From the NCBI RefSeq assembly GCF_000429245.1, contig NZ_AUBM01000011.1, forward strand, positions 1 to 64,000: DNA of 64,000 nucleotides, written 5' to 3'. This stretch comes from Schaalia georgiae DSM 6843. GTDB lineage: Bacteria; Actinomycetota; Actinomycetes; Actinomycetales; Actinomycetaceae. Below the pieces are notes generated by a model. That model saw only the letters and a program-made list of their open reading frames with translations. It had not been told where the DNA came from and ran no database searches. Shown in pieces: positions 57,040 through 64,000 of the stretch (positions are counted from its first letter, which is position 1; every line of letters starts with the position of its first letter). The position numbers were made by a program, and so were the translations under genes.

Positions 57040-57093
57040 GGCTCCATCCTGGCAGAGCGGCGCGGCGTTCGCGAACCCCGTCCGCAGCGGGGA

Positions 57094-59385
57094 TCAGGCC
57101 CACTCCTCCATACCCGCGGGCAGGGGGCGCGAGTGGACGACACGCACGTCGTGGGTGGCGCGCGTGAGGGCGACGAAGAGGTCTCCGACGCCGTCGGCCA
57201 GGATCTCGCAGGGCTCGACGAGGACCACGGAGTCGAACTCGAGTCCCTTGGCCGCCCCGGCCGACAGCACGCTCACCCGCTCCTCAAGGGCCGAGTCGCC
57301 ATCGGCGTCCGCGCCCCACATCCGGGCGCGCCGGGCGCCGACGATGACGGCGATACGGCCAGCCCCCGCGCCGTCCGAGGCGTTGAGGCGCGAAGCCGCC
57401 CGCTGGGCGGCGCGCTGCGACGCCCCCCACAGGGGGTCTCGCTCGCGGGGCGCCGACGGGCCGTCGCACGCCCCGGCGGCGTCGATGTGCTCCACCGAGT
57501 AGCAGTCGGGCACGTCGCGCACCGCGCGCATCGGGTACATGACCGGCGAGCCCGCGCGCGCCACGACCGCCTGGGCGAGCTCCGTGAGGGCACGGGGCGT
57601 GCGGTAGGACACTGTGAGCACGTACTCCTTCTCCAGGGCGCGAGCCGCCGGCCCCAGCGCCTCCTCCCACGACCCGGGCCTGCGCGCTCCGCGCCCCTGG
57701 TCGAGATCGCCCACCACGGTGAACGAGCGTGACGGGCAGCGCCGCAGGAGCGCGCGCCACTCCATCGCAGTGAGCTCCTGCGCCTCGTCGACGACGACGT
57801 GGCCGTACGCCCACGTGCGGTCGTTCGCAGCGCGCTCGGCCAGGGGCGCCCACCCCTCCTGCGGGGAAGCGGACTCGGCGAGCATCTGGGCGGTGACGAT
57901 GCCCCCGCCCAGGCCCTGGGACTCGATGGCGGCCTGGGCGCGGGCGACATCGGCGGCGCCGTCCTGGCGTGCGCGCGCTGCACCCGGATCGGGCATGGGC
58001 CCCAGCAGCTCCTCCAGCTCGTCGATCAGGGCCACGTCCGACGCCGTCCACGGCCGGGAGCGGGGCCGCGCGAGGGCCCGCAGCTCGTCGGGGCGCAATG
58101 GCGAGCCCGCGCGCCTGTTCGCGTCCGCGAGGGCCTCGGGCCTGGCGTACAGGCGCCTGAGCAGGGTCGTCGCGGACGTGGGCATCCACGCCAGGTTGAT
58201 CGCCCTGCGCGCGTCCACGGAGTCGCGGATCTCGGCCAGCCACTCGGTCTTGTCATCCCTGCCGACGCGCCCCTCGGAGTCCGCCCCGCCCGCCTCCTGG
58301 GCGAGGCGCACCGCGAGCACGTCCATGAGCTCGCGGGCGAAGCCCTCGCGCGCCACGTTGTGGGGGCGGCCGGAGCGCTTCGCATGGCGCCTGGCTCGCT
58401 CGACGTCGGAGCGGCGCAGAACGACCTGGCGGTTCCACACGCGCAGCGCCTGGTCGCGCTCCGGCAGTCGCGCCAGCCGCCGGACCGCCTCACGTAGGAT
58501 CCCCGCCCAGGCGGGCAGTCCCTTGAGGCGCGCGAGGGCGGGGTCCTCCACCGCCGTGGCGCTCACGCCCGGAACCAGCGACCCCATGGTCCTGGACACG
58601 ACCCCCGTCTCGCCCAGGGAGGGGAGCACGGCCTCGATGTAGCGCAGGAATATACGGGACGGGCCCACCAGGAGCACGCCGGAGCGCTCCAACCGTTCCC
58701 GCTGGGCGTAGAGCAGGTAGGCGACGCGGTGCAGGGCGACGGCCGTCTTGCCCGTGCCGGGCCCTCCCTGGACCACCACCAGGCCGCGGTGGGGCGAGCG
58801 GATTATCTCGTCCTGCTCGGCCTGGATGGTCGCCACGATGTCGCTCATCCTGCCCTCGCGCGCCGCGTTGAGCGAGCTCATCAGGGCACCCTCGCCCGCG
58901 AGCTCCAAGTTCCGGCCATGGGGGTCGGAGGCGTCCAGAAGCTCGTCCTCCAGCGCTGTCACCGTGCGCTGGCGCGTCGTGATGTGGCGGCGGCGCACCA
59001 CTCCGCCCGGATCCACGGGCGTCGCCTGGTAGAAGGGCTGCGCTGCGGGGGCCCGCCAGTCGATGAGCAGGGGCGATCCGTCGTCCGTGGACATCGAGAT
59101 CCGTCCCACGTGGCGGACCGTGCGGTCGTTCATGTCGAGGCGGCCGAAGACGAGGCGCTCCTCCACCCCCTCTAGGCGCGCCGCCATGCCGCCAAGATGC
59201 TGGGACAGGGCCTCGCGCTCCGTCCACGCCTGCGCGTTGCCCGCGCCGTGGGCGGAGTGGGTCCTCGCCTGGCGCTCGCGGTACGCGGCGCGCAGGTCGT
59301 CGAGGCGCCGGTAGGCCTCGTCCACGAAATCCTGCTCGGGCAGGGGGGAGCGCACGCGCGGCGCGCCGGGGGTCTGCGTGTGCAT
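57094..59385 (-). CDS. HelD-type UvrD-like helicase
   Basis: This 763-residue superfamily 1 protein matches HelD of actinobacteria. It has an N-terminal coiled arm (~15-75), a 1A domain with Walker A GGPGTGKTAVALHR (~206), a HelD-specific insertion, VVVDEAQELTAMEW (motif II), VGDLDQG and a C-terminal LTRATHDVRVVHS. HelD binds RNA polymerase and removes it from nucleic acid; related class II proteins (HelR) give rifampicin tolerance. No rifampicin-associated DNA element is recognised upstream. It is divergent from the PAC2 gene. Confidence 0.88.
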   Translation of the reverse strand: MHTQTPGAPRVRSPLPEQDFVDEAYRRLDDLRAAYRERQARTHSAHGAGNAQAWTEREALSQHLGGMAARLEGVEERLVFGRLDMNDRTVRHVGRISMSTDDGSPLLIDWRAPAAQPFYQATPVDPGGVVRRRHITTRQRTVTALEDELLDASDPHGRNLELAGEGALMSSLNAAREGRMSDIVATIQAEQDEIIRSPHRGLVVVQGGPGTGKTAVALHRVAYLLYAQRERLERSGVLLVGPSRIFLRYIEAVLPSLGETGVVSRTMGSLVPGVSATAVEDPALARLKGLPAWAGILREAVRRLARLPERDQALRVWNRQVVLRRSDVERARRHAKRSGRPHNVAREGFARELMDVLAVRLAQEAGGADSEGRVGRDDKTEWLAEIRDSVDARRAINLAWMPTSATTLLRRLYARPEALADANRRAGSPLRPDELRALARPRSRPWTASDVALIDELEELLGPMPDPGAARARQDGAADVARAQAAIESQGLGGGIVTAQMLAESASPQEGWAPLAERAANDRTWAYGHVVVDEAQELTAMEWRALLRRCPSRSFTVVGDLDQGRGARRPGSWEEALGPAARALEKEYVLTVSYRTPRALTELAQAVVARAGSPVMYPMRAVRDVPDCYSVEHIDAAGACDGPSAPRERDPLWGASQRAAQRAASRLNASDGAGAGRIAVIVGARRARMWGADADGDSALEERVSVLSAGAAKGLEFDSVVLVEPCEILADGVGDLFVALTRATHDVRVVHSRPLPAGMEEWA

Positions 59386-59574
59386 GGCGTCCTCCTACCA
59401 GTCGATCCCGGGCCCCCCATTGTCTCGCATTTTCCTCCGATCCGCTGCCACCTGCGCCGGTCCGGGGCACGGCTACGCCACCAGCTCAAAACCGGACACC
59501 GGGTGACGCGGGCACCCGCATACGGGTAGCGTTGACAGTGAAGGAGTGACGGAAGAACTGGTAGCGGAGGCACG

Positions 59575-60666
59575 ATGGATCTGACAGCGCACGATCTCTA
59601 CGCCGACGGCCCTGCCGCGGGGGCGAAAGCCAGGATCCTCCTCATCCACTTCGACGGGGCGATCGACGCCGGGGGGGCGGGCCGCATGGCGGTCGCCCAG
59701 ATGCTGCGCTCACTCCACAACGAGAGGGTCGCCACCTTCGACCCCGACGCCCTCATCGACTACCGCTCCCACCGTCCGGTCACCACCGTGGAGAACTGGG
59801 TGTCCACGCAGGTGCGGGTCCCCGAAATCGCACTCGACCTGGTCGAGGACGACATGGGCCACCCCATCCTGGTGCTCCACGGCGCTGAGCCCGACGCGCG
59901 GTGGGAGTCCTTCGCGCGCGTCGTGGGGGGCATTGCCGAGCGGGCGGGGGTGGAGATCACGTTCTCTCTGCACGGTGTCCCCTCCGGGGTCCCCCACACG
60001 CGCCCCACCCCCGTCCATGTGCAGGCCACCGACTCCTCCCTGCTGCCCGACCAGACGCAGATGGCGAACTACATGCAGTTCCCCTCTCCGCTGTCGACCT
60101 TCACCCAGATGCGCCTCGCCCAGCGCGGCATCGGCGGTATCGCCCTGCTCGGCGCGGTCCCGTACTACATGTCCGACACCGGCTACCCGGCGGCCGCCAG
60201 CGCCCTGCTGCGCTCCCTGTCGAAATTCGCGGACCTGTCCCTGCCCGTCGGCGACCTGGAGCAGGGCGCCGCCCAGGACCAGGAGGCCATCGAGAAACTG
60301 GTCGAGGACAACCCGGAGATCTCCCACACCGTGGGCGCGCTGGAGGAGCACTATGACGCCTGGAGGGGCCAGGGAGGGGCGGTCCCCCTCAGCTCCCTGG
60401 GCAAGCGCGCCACCGCGACGGCCGCGGAGGACGCCAAATCCGCCAAGGACATCGGCGATGTCATCGAGGCATACCTGGCGCAGGTGACCCGCGCGAAGGA
60501 CGTGGCAGTCGACGAGAGCGCCCCCCATGCCCGCGGCGCGGCTTCCGCGTCCGCACCGGAGGAGCCCGCGCGCCCCGACACCCTCGAGGACGTCCTGGCC
60601 CGGGTGGAGGCCCGGCGCAGGGGCGAGGACGGCGGCGGGACGCGCGCCCCCAGGCACCGGGCCTGA
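59575..60666 (+). CDS. PAC2 family protein
   Basis: This 363-residue protein has the PAC2 (proteasome assembly chaperone 2-like) fold. LLIHFDGAIDAGGAGRMAVAQM opens the domain (shown as LLIHFDGAIDAG and AVAQM). VLHGAEPDARWESFA, LLGAVPYYMSDTGYPAAA and LPVGDLEQGAAQDQEAIEKL follow, ending in a disordered tail. Many actinobacteria encode two such proteins; the role is unknown, and no proteasome genes are in the window. GGAGGC precedes the ATG. A TTGACA near 59534 could be a -35. Confidence 0.88.
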   Translation: MDLTAHDLYADGPAAGAKARILLIHFDGAIDAGGAGRMAVAQMLRSLHNERVATFDPDALIDYRSHRPVTTVENWVSTQVRVPEIALDLVEDDMGHPILVLHGAEPDARWESFARVVGGIAERAGVEITFSLHGVPSGVPHTRPTPVHVQATDSSLLPDQTQMANYMQFPSPLSTFTQMRLAQRGIGGIALLGAVPYYMSDTGYPAAASALLRSLSKFADLSLPVGDLEQGAAQDQEAIEKLVEDNPEISHTVGALEEHYDAWRGQGGAVPLSSLGKRATATAAEDAKSAKDIGDVIEAYLAQVTRAKDVAVDESAPHARGAASASAPEEPARPDTLEDVLARVEARRRGEDGGGTRAPRHRA

Positions 60667-60871
60667 CGGGCGGACCAACGGGGCTGAAGGGCCACAGCTC
60701 GTCCGGGAGGGCGGTGGGCGTCGGCGCCCGGAGCTTCCCCCAGCGGAACTGCCAATAGTGGGGCAGCCGCGCAGCGAGTCGCTGCCCGTCCACACAGGGA
60801 CGGGCCCGGCAGGCGCGGCACCGGACCAGCGCCCGTGCCGGGAGCCGGCTCCCGCCCCGCGCGTTCCGTTG

Positions 60872-61690
60872 CTACGCGGGCGGCCACTGCGCGGAGGCGT
60901 CGCGGGGCGGGCGTGCGCCCGCGACCCAGCGGCGGACCTCGCCGGGGCGCCAGAGCCGCGCGGGCAGGGGCAGGCGCCGCAGCGCGCGGTCCAGGGCGTC
61001 GGCGTCGAAGTCCCCGCCGTTGACCCCGATGGCGACGACATTCCCGCGCCGGCCGCCCCGGCCCACCTTCGGGTCCTGCACCGTGAGCACCAGGGGGAAC
61101 TCCTCCAGGACTGCTGCGACATCCCGGTGCGCGTTCGCGCCGCCGCCGTGGGCGCAATTGAGCAGGTACAGGCCCCCCGGGCGCAGAGCCCGGGCCACGG
61201 CGGCCGCGCACTCGCGGGTGCGCAAGTGCTCGGGCACGGCGCCGCCGACGAACGCGTCGCGCACGACCACATCCCACGCCCCCGGGCGCGCCGCGTCCAC
61301 GACCGCGCGCCCTTCCCCCACCCGGATCCGCACTCGGGGGGAACGGGGGATCGGGAAGTGCTCGCGGACCCGGTGCGCCAAGAGCGCGTCCACCTCGGCA
61401 CACACCTGCCGCGAGCCTGGGCGCGTGGCTTCCCAGGCGCATGCGAGCGCGCACGCCGCCCCTCCCAGGTGGAGGGCGCGCACAGGCCCGGGCGGGGGCA
61501 GCGCCACCCCGAGCGCGCAGGACATGTGCTGCATGTACTCGAACTCCAGGTACGACGGGTCCGAGGCGTCAACGGCCGACGACTCCACGCCGTCCAGCAG
61601 CAGGGTCGCCCGCGGGCCGTCCCACCGGATCTCGGCGTGCCCGTGGTCCGTGGGGAAAACCACCGTTGAAGTCGAAGATGCGCGAGCCAT
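60872..61690 (-). CDS. spermidine-synthase-like methyltransferase-fold protein
   Basis: This 272-residue protein has the spermidine synthase fold. It shows YLEFEYMQHMSCALGVALP, LHLGGAACALACAWEATRPGS in the nucleotide-binding strand region (seen as LHLGGAACALA), VGEGRAVVD, WDVVVRDAFVGGAVPEHL and LNCAHGG. The usual polyamine-site DD pair is not evident, so it may methylate or be inactive; actinobacterial members are poorly characterised. The ATG at 61690 is chosen, with TACAGT 7-13 nt upstream, hinting at a leaderless mRNA. It is divergent from dinB by 38 bp. Confidence 0.72.
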   Translation of the reverse strand: MARASSTSTVVFPTDHGHAEIRWDGPRATLLLDGVESSAVDASDPSYLEFEYMQHMSCALGVALPPPGPVRALHLGGAACALACAWEATRPGSRQVCAEVDALLAHRVREHFPIPRSPRVRIRVGEGRAVVDAARPGAWDVVVRDAFVGGAVPEHLRTRECAAAVARALRPGGLYLLNCAHGGGANAHRDVAAVLEEFPLVLTVQDPKVGRGGRRGNVVAIGVNGGDFDADALDRALRRLPLPARLWRPGEVRRWVAGARPPRDASAQWPPA

Positions 61691-61728
61691 GGGACACACT
61701 GTAACCGCACCCCGGACGAGGAGGACCC

Positions 61729-62979
61729 ATGTCGAACGCCCCACGCGACACGCGAGGCGCCCGCTCCTGGGGCGATGACGACTCGGCCGCGCCGATACTC
61801 CACGTGGACATGGACTCGTTCTTCGCCCAGGTCGAGCTGCGCGAGAACCCGTCGCTGGCGGGGGCGCCGCTCATCGTGGGCGGGCACGGCAACAGGGGAG
61901 TGGTCACCAGCGCCACCTACGAGGCGCGGGCGCGGGGCGTGCGCGCCGGGATGCCCATCGGCCGCGCCCGGGCGCTGTGCCCCAAGGCGAACGTCGTGCC
62001 CGGCAGGCACGGCCTCTACCGCCGCTACTCCCAGGCGGTCATGGGGGTGCTCTCCTCCATCACCCCCGTCGTCGAGCAGGTCAGCATCGACGAGGCGTTC
62101 CTCGACGTGTCGGGGGCGCGCCGCCGCCTCGGGACCCCCGTCGCGATCGCCCGGAGGATCCGCGCCGAGATCCGCGAGCGCGTCGGCCTGCCGGCCTCAG
62201 TGGGCATCGCCGCCACCAAATCCGTGGCCAAGATCGCCTCGTCGAACGCCAAGCCCGACGGCCTGCTTCTCGTCCCTGGACCGGCGACCGTGGACTTCCT
62301 GCGAGGCCTGCCCGTCGGCGCGTTGTGGGGAGTCGGCGGCAAGACCGGCGCCGTCCTCCAACGCGAGGGTATCGACATCGTCGGCCAGTTGGCGGACCTT
62401 CCCCTCACCAGGCTCGAGCGCCTCGTGGGAGCCGTGTCCGCCCACCACCTCCACGACCTCGCCTGGGGCATCGACCCCAGGCCCGTGGGGGGCGGCGGGG
62501 AGGAGAAATCCGTGTCCACCGAGCGTACCTTCGACGATAACGTCCACGACCGCGCCGACATCGAACGATTCATCGTCGCCGCCTCCCACGACTGCGCGAG
62601 GCGCCTGCGCGCCGCCGACATGGTCGGGTGGGGGGTCGCGATCAAAATGCGGGACGGGGCGTTCCGCACCATCACCCGTTCCGCCACTCTGGCCGCGCCC
62701 ACCGATGTGGGGCGCGAGATCGCCCAGACGGCCGCCGCCCTGTTCGCGCGGCTCCCCATGCCCGCAGGGGGAGTGCGCCTGTTCGGAGTGCGCGTCGACA
62801 AGCTCCAGGCCAGGTCGTCGGGGGTGGCCACCACCCTCGACGGGGACGACAGACAGGCCAGGAGCGAGCGCGCGATGGACAGGATCCGTGAGAAATACGG
62901 GGACGCCGGTCTCAGGCCCGCCACCTTGTTGGAATCCACGGGCCAGACGGGGTCGTCCCCGGGGGCGGAAACGCATTAA
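61729..62979 (+). CDS. dinB: DNA polymerase IV (Y family)
   Basis: This 416-residue translesion polymerase has catalytic acidic residues in HVDMDSFFAQVE (Asp27) and SIDEAFLDVS (~121), steric region TSATYEARARGVRAGMP, an HhH thumb and a little-finger domain. It lacks a clear beta-clamp motif at the extreme C-terminus, which ends in a Gly/Ser tail. No GAAC-N4-GTTC box is seen upstream, so SOS control is not evident. GGAGGA precedes the ATG. Confidence 0.95.
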   Translation: MSNAPRDTRGARSWGDDDSAAPILHVDMDSFFAQVELRENPSLAGAPLIVGGHGNRGVVTSATYEARARGVRAGMPIGRARALCPKANVVPGRHGLYRRYSQAVMGVLSSITPVVEQVSIDEAFLDVSGARRRLGTPVAIARRIRAEIRERVGLPASVGIAATKSVAKIASSNAKPDGLLLVPGPATVDFLRGLPVGALWGVGGKTGAVLQREGIDIVGQLADLPLTRLERLVGAVSAHHLHDLAWGIDPRPVGGGGEEKSVSTERTFDDNVHDRADIERFIVAASHDCARRLRAADMVGWGVAIKMRDGAFRTITRSATLAAPTDVGREIAQTAAALFARLPMPAGGVRLFGVRVDKLQARSSGVATTLDGDDRQARSERAMDRIREKYGDAGLRPATLLESTGQTGSSPGAETH

Positions 62980-63016
62980 GCTAGAAACACCAGACGCGCA
63001 AGAGAAGGTGAATCCC

Positions 63017-63412
63017 ATGGCTCTGACCGACTACGAGAAGAAAGTTCTCGAGCAGATGGAAGCCGAGCTCGCCGCGGAGAACCCGGGGCTCGCCAAACAG
63101 ATGAGCGCGCCTGCCCCGCAGGAGCGCGGCCCGTTGGCACCCAGGAGGATCGCCGCGGGGGGAGCGGTTCTGGTAATAGGGCTGCTCGTCCTCGTCGGGG
63201 CCGTCTCACTGGGCTACTCCGCTGCTTCGCTGGCCCTCGGCGTCGTCGGATTCGCTTTGATGACAACGGGGATCCTCTACGCGTTGTCGCGTCCGAAGGG
63301 AACGGGCCCCGCCCGCCAGGCGAAGACTCCGAAGCGCGAGGAGAAGCGGGGCTGGGACTCCTTCATCGAAGACCAGGAGCGGCGCTGGGACGACCGCCGC
63401 GACAACGACTGA
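63017..63412 (+). CDS. DUF3040 membrane protein
   Basis: This 131-residue protein has the DUF3040 start MALTDYEKKVLEQMEAEL. Two membrane helices (~50-71 and ~75-93) and a charged C-terminal end follow. It sits directly before the mraZ/division cluster in many actinobacteria; function unknown. AAGGTG is a weak ribosome site. It lies 37 bp after dinB. Confidence 0.9.
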   Translation: MALTDYEKKVLEQMEAELAAENPGLAKQMSAPAPQERGPLAPRRIAAGGAVLVIGLLVLVGAVSLGYSAASLALGVVGFALMTTGILYALSRPKGTGPARQAKTPKREEKRGWDSFIEDQERRWDDRRDND

Positions 63413-63927
63413 CACTGCGACCGGCTTCCAGCCCGCGCCGCGGGGCGGGGGCCATAGCCCTGGGTTCGGTGTGCGAGGCCTCGCTCGCGGAACGGTTCGG
63501 GAGCTAGGGGGTGCCCTCCACGTCCCTCCACTGGGGTTCGTCTGCGCGGGGGCGGCGCTAAGGGGCGCCCTCCACCTCCCTCCCCATCTTCCTCCACCGG
63601 GGCCCAGCCGCTGGGGCACGCACTATGTTGTGTCGGGTAATCCCGGCCCTTGTGAGCGCATCCGGGAACTGCGCGCAAAGGAGGAGCGCCCAGCGCCACC
63701 GTGCCCGCAGTGGGCGGGGCGCCTCCACAGCGCTTAGGTGTTGTGCGCGTTAGTGATTCGGCGGACGGCTTTCCCGCCGACCTGCATTGCGGCGGGGCCG
63801 GAGAAGGTCGGGCCGTCGCGCCGTCGGTCAGGGCGCACAACATGCCCCAGTGGGTGCCCTCCACCTCCCTCCCCACCTTCCACCACCGCTTGCCCCACCT
63901 TCCTCCCCAATCCCCCCGCTCCGGCCA
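63413..63927. repeat. pyrimidine-rich repeat region after DUF3040
   Basis: No convincing gene is seen. The block GCCCTCCACCTCCCTCCCC or a close form occurs three times, starting near 63512, 63566 and 63856, giving strongly C/T-biased stretches. A hairpin GGCGG/CCGCC lies near 63755-63780. A partial 102-bp element is at 63625-63658. Confidence 0.5.
63625..63658. repeat. partial copy of the 102-bp palindromic element
   Basis: These 34 nt match the right-hand quarter of copy 1 (38103-38136 region) at about 26 of 34 positions, keeping TGTTGTGT, TAATCC, CCCTTGTG and GCG. The rest of the element is missing, so this is a decayed remnant. Confidence 0.5.
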
Positions 63928-63960
63928 TGGAACGACCTGGAATCGTTGGAATGCCGGGGA
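63928..63960 (+). promoter_or_regulatory. MraZ-box-like direct repeats
   Basis: TGGAA occurs at 63928, 63938 and 63947, followed by GGGGA at 63957, each about one helical turn apart. MraZ operators upstream of mraZ are direct repeats of TGGGA-like pentamers with 5-bp spacers. With dinB and DUF3040 upstream, the mraZ-led division cluster is expected just past the window end. Nothing in the last 40 bases can be called as a gene. Confidence 0.5.
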
Positions 63961-64000
63961 GTAGGGCCGTGACCTCTGAGAGCGGCGGCATCTGTGCGAC

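Noticed and set aside
63471-63737. 88-residue ORF after DUF3040
   Set aside because: It crosses pyrimidine-rich repeats and the element remnant, with no protein-like pattern or ribosome site.

Overview
The window reads as a chromosome segment from a high-GC actinobacterium, most likely in or near the Actinomycetaceae (Actinomyces/Schaalia type). The evidence is very GC-rich coding DNA with frequent GTG starts, actinobacterial gene orders (rimP-nusA-ylxR-infB-rbfA-truB-ribF-rpsO-pnp; ftsK-pgsA-clgR-DUF3046-recA-recX; lexA divergent from a LysM gene and nrdR; dinB-DUF3040 ahead of an expected mraZ), GAAC-N4-GTTC SOS boxes, and DUF6318 lipoproteins. The genus is an inference. Almost everything is ordinary chromosome; no prophage, insertion sequence, CRISPR array, plasmid origin or tRNA was seen.

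Layout. 1-2.3 kb: the end of an rRNA operon (5S rRNA), a ThrE-type amino-acid exporter and a coupled small membrane protein. 2.3-10.3 kb: an AspT-like transporter diverging from ilvB-ilvN-ilvC, which has a plausible leader-peptide attenuator, then a family-4 glycosyltransferase and leuB. 10.5-22.1 kb: a lipoprotein gene divergent from the translation and RNA cluster rimP through pnp. 22.2-28.3 kb: an M16 peptidase, dapB, an acetyltransferase, a repeat-rich gap, dapA and RNase J. 28.3-37.9 kb: a PfkB kinase, ftsK, pgsA, clgR, SOS-controlled recA-recX, the cinA C-terminal domain and miaB. 37.9-42.5 kb: two YbjN genes, miaA and a dapF carrying a large insertion. These are flanked by two inverted copies of a 102-bp four-armed palindromic element. 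42.5-45.7 kb: an accessory-looking surface module with two tandemly duplicated DUF6318 genes and a secreted PKD-like protein, of distinctly different base composition. 46-51.3 kb: an RsmC-like methyltransferase, hflX, a DinG-family helicase and ldh. 51.4-53.7 kb: the lexA / LysM / nrdR SOS locus with clustered LexA boxes. 53.8-61.7 kb: an acyl-CoA ligase, serA, a HelD-type helicase, a PAC2 protein and a spermidine-synthase-like protein. 61.7-64 kb: dinB and DUF3040, then a pyrimidine-rich gap ending in MraZ-box-like repeats.

How the genes fit together. Amino-acid synthesis is strongly represented: ilvBNC and leuB for branched-chain amino acids, dapA/dapB/dapF for lysine and diaminopimelate, serA for serine, and thrE for Thr/Ser export. 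DNA damage response genes are recA, recX, lexA, the LysM division-control candidate, dinB and a DinG-like helicase. The translation and RNA set covers rimP, nusA, infB, rbfA, truB, rpsO, pnp, rnj, miaA, miaB and hflX.

The best candidates for something undescribed are the DUF6318/PKD surface module with its duplicated upstream region, the 102-bp four-armed repeat, and the ilvB leader.
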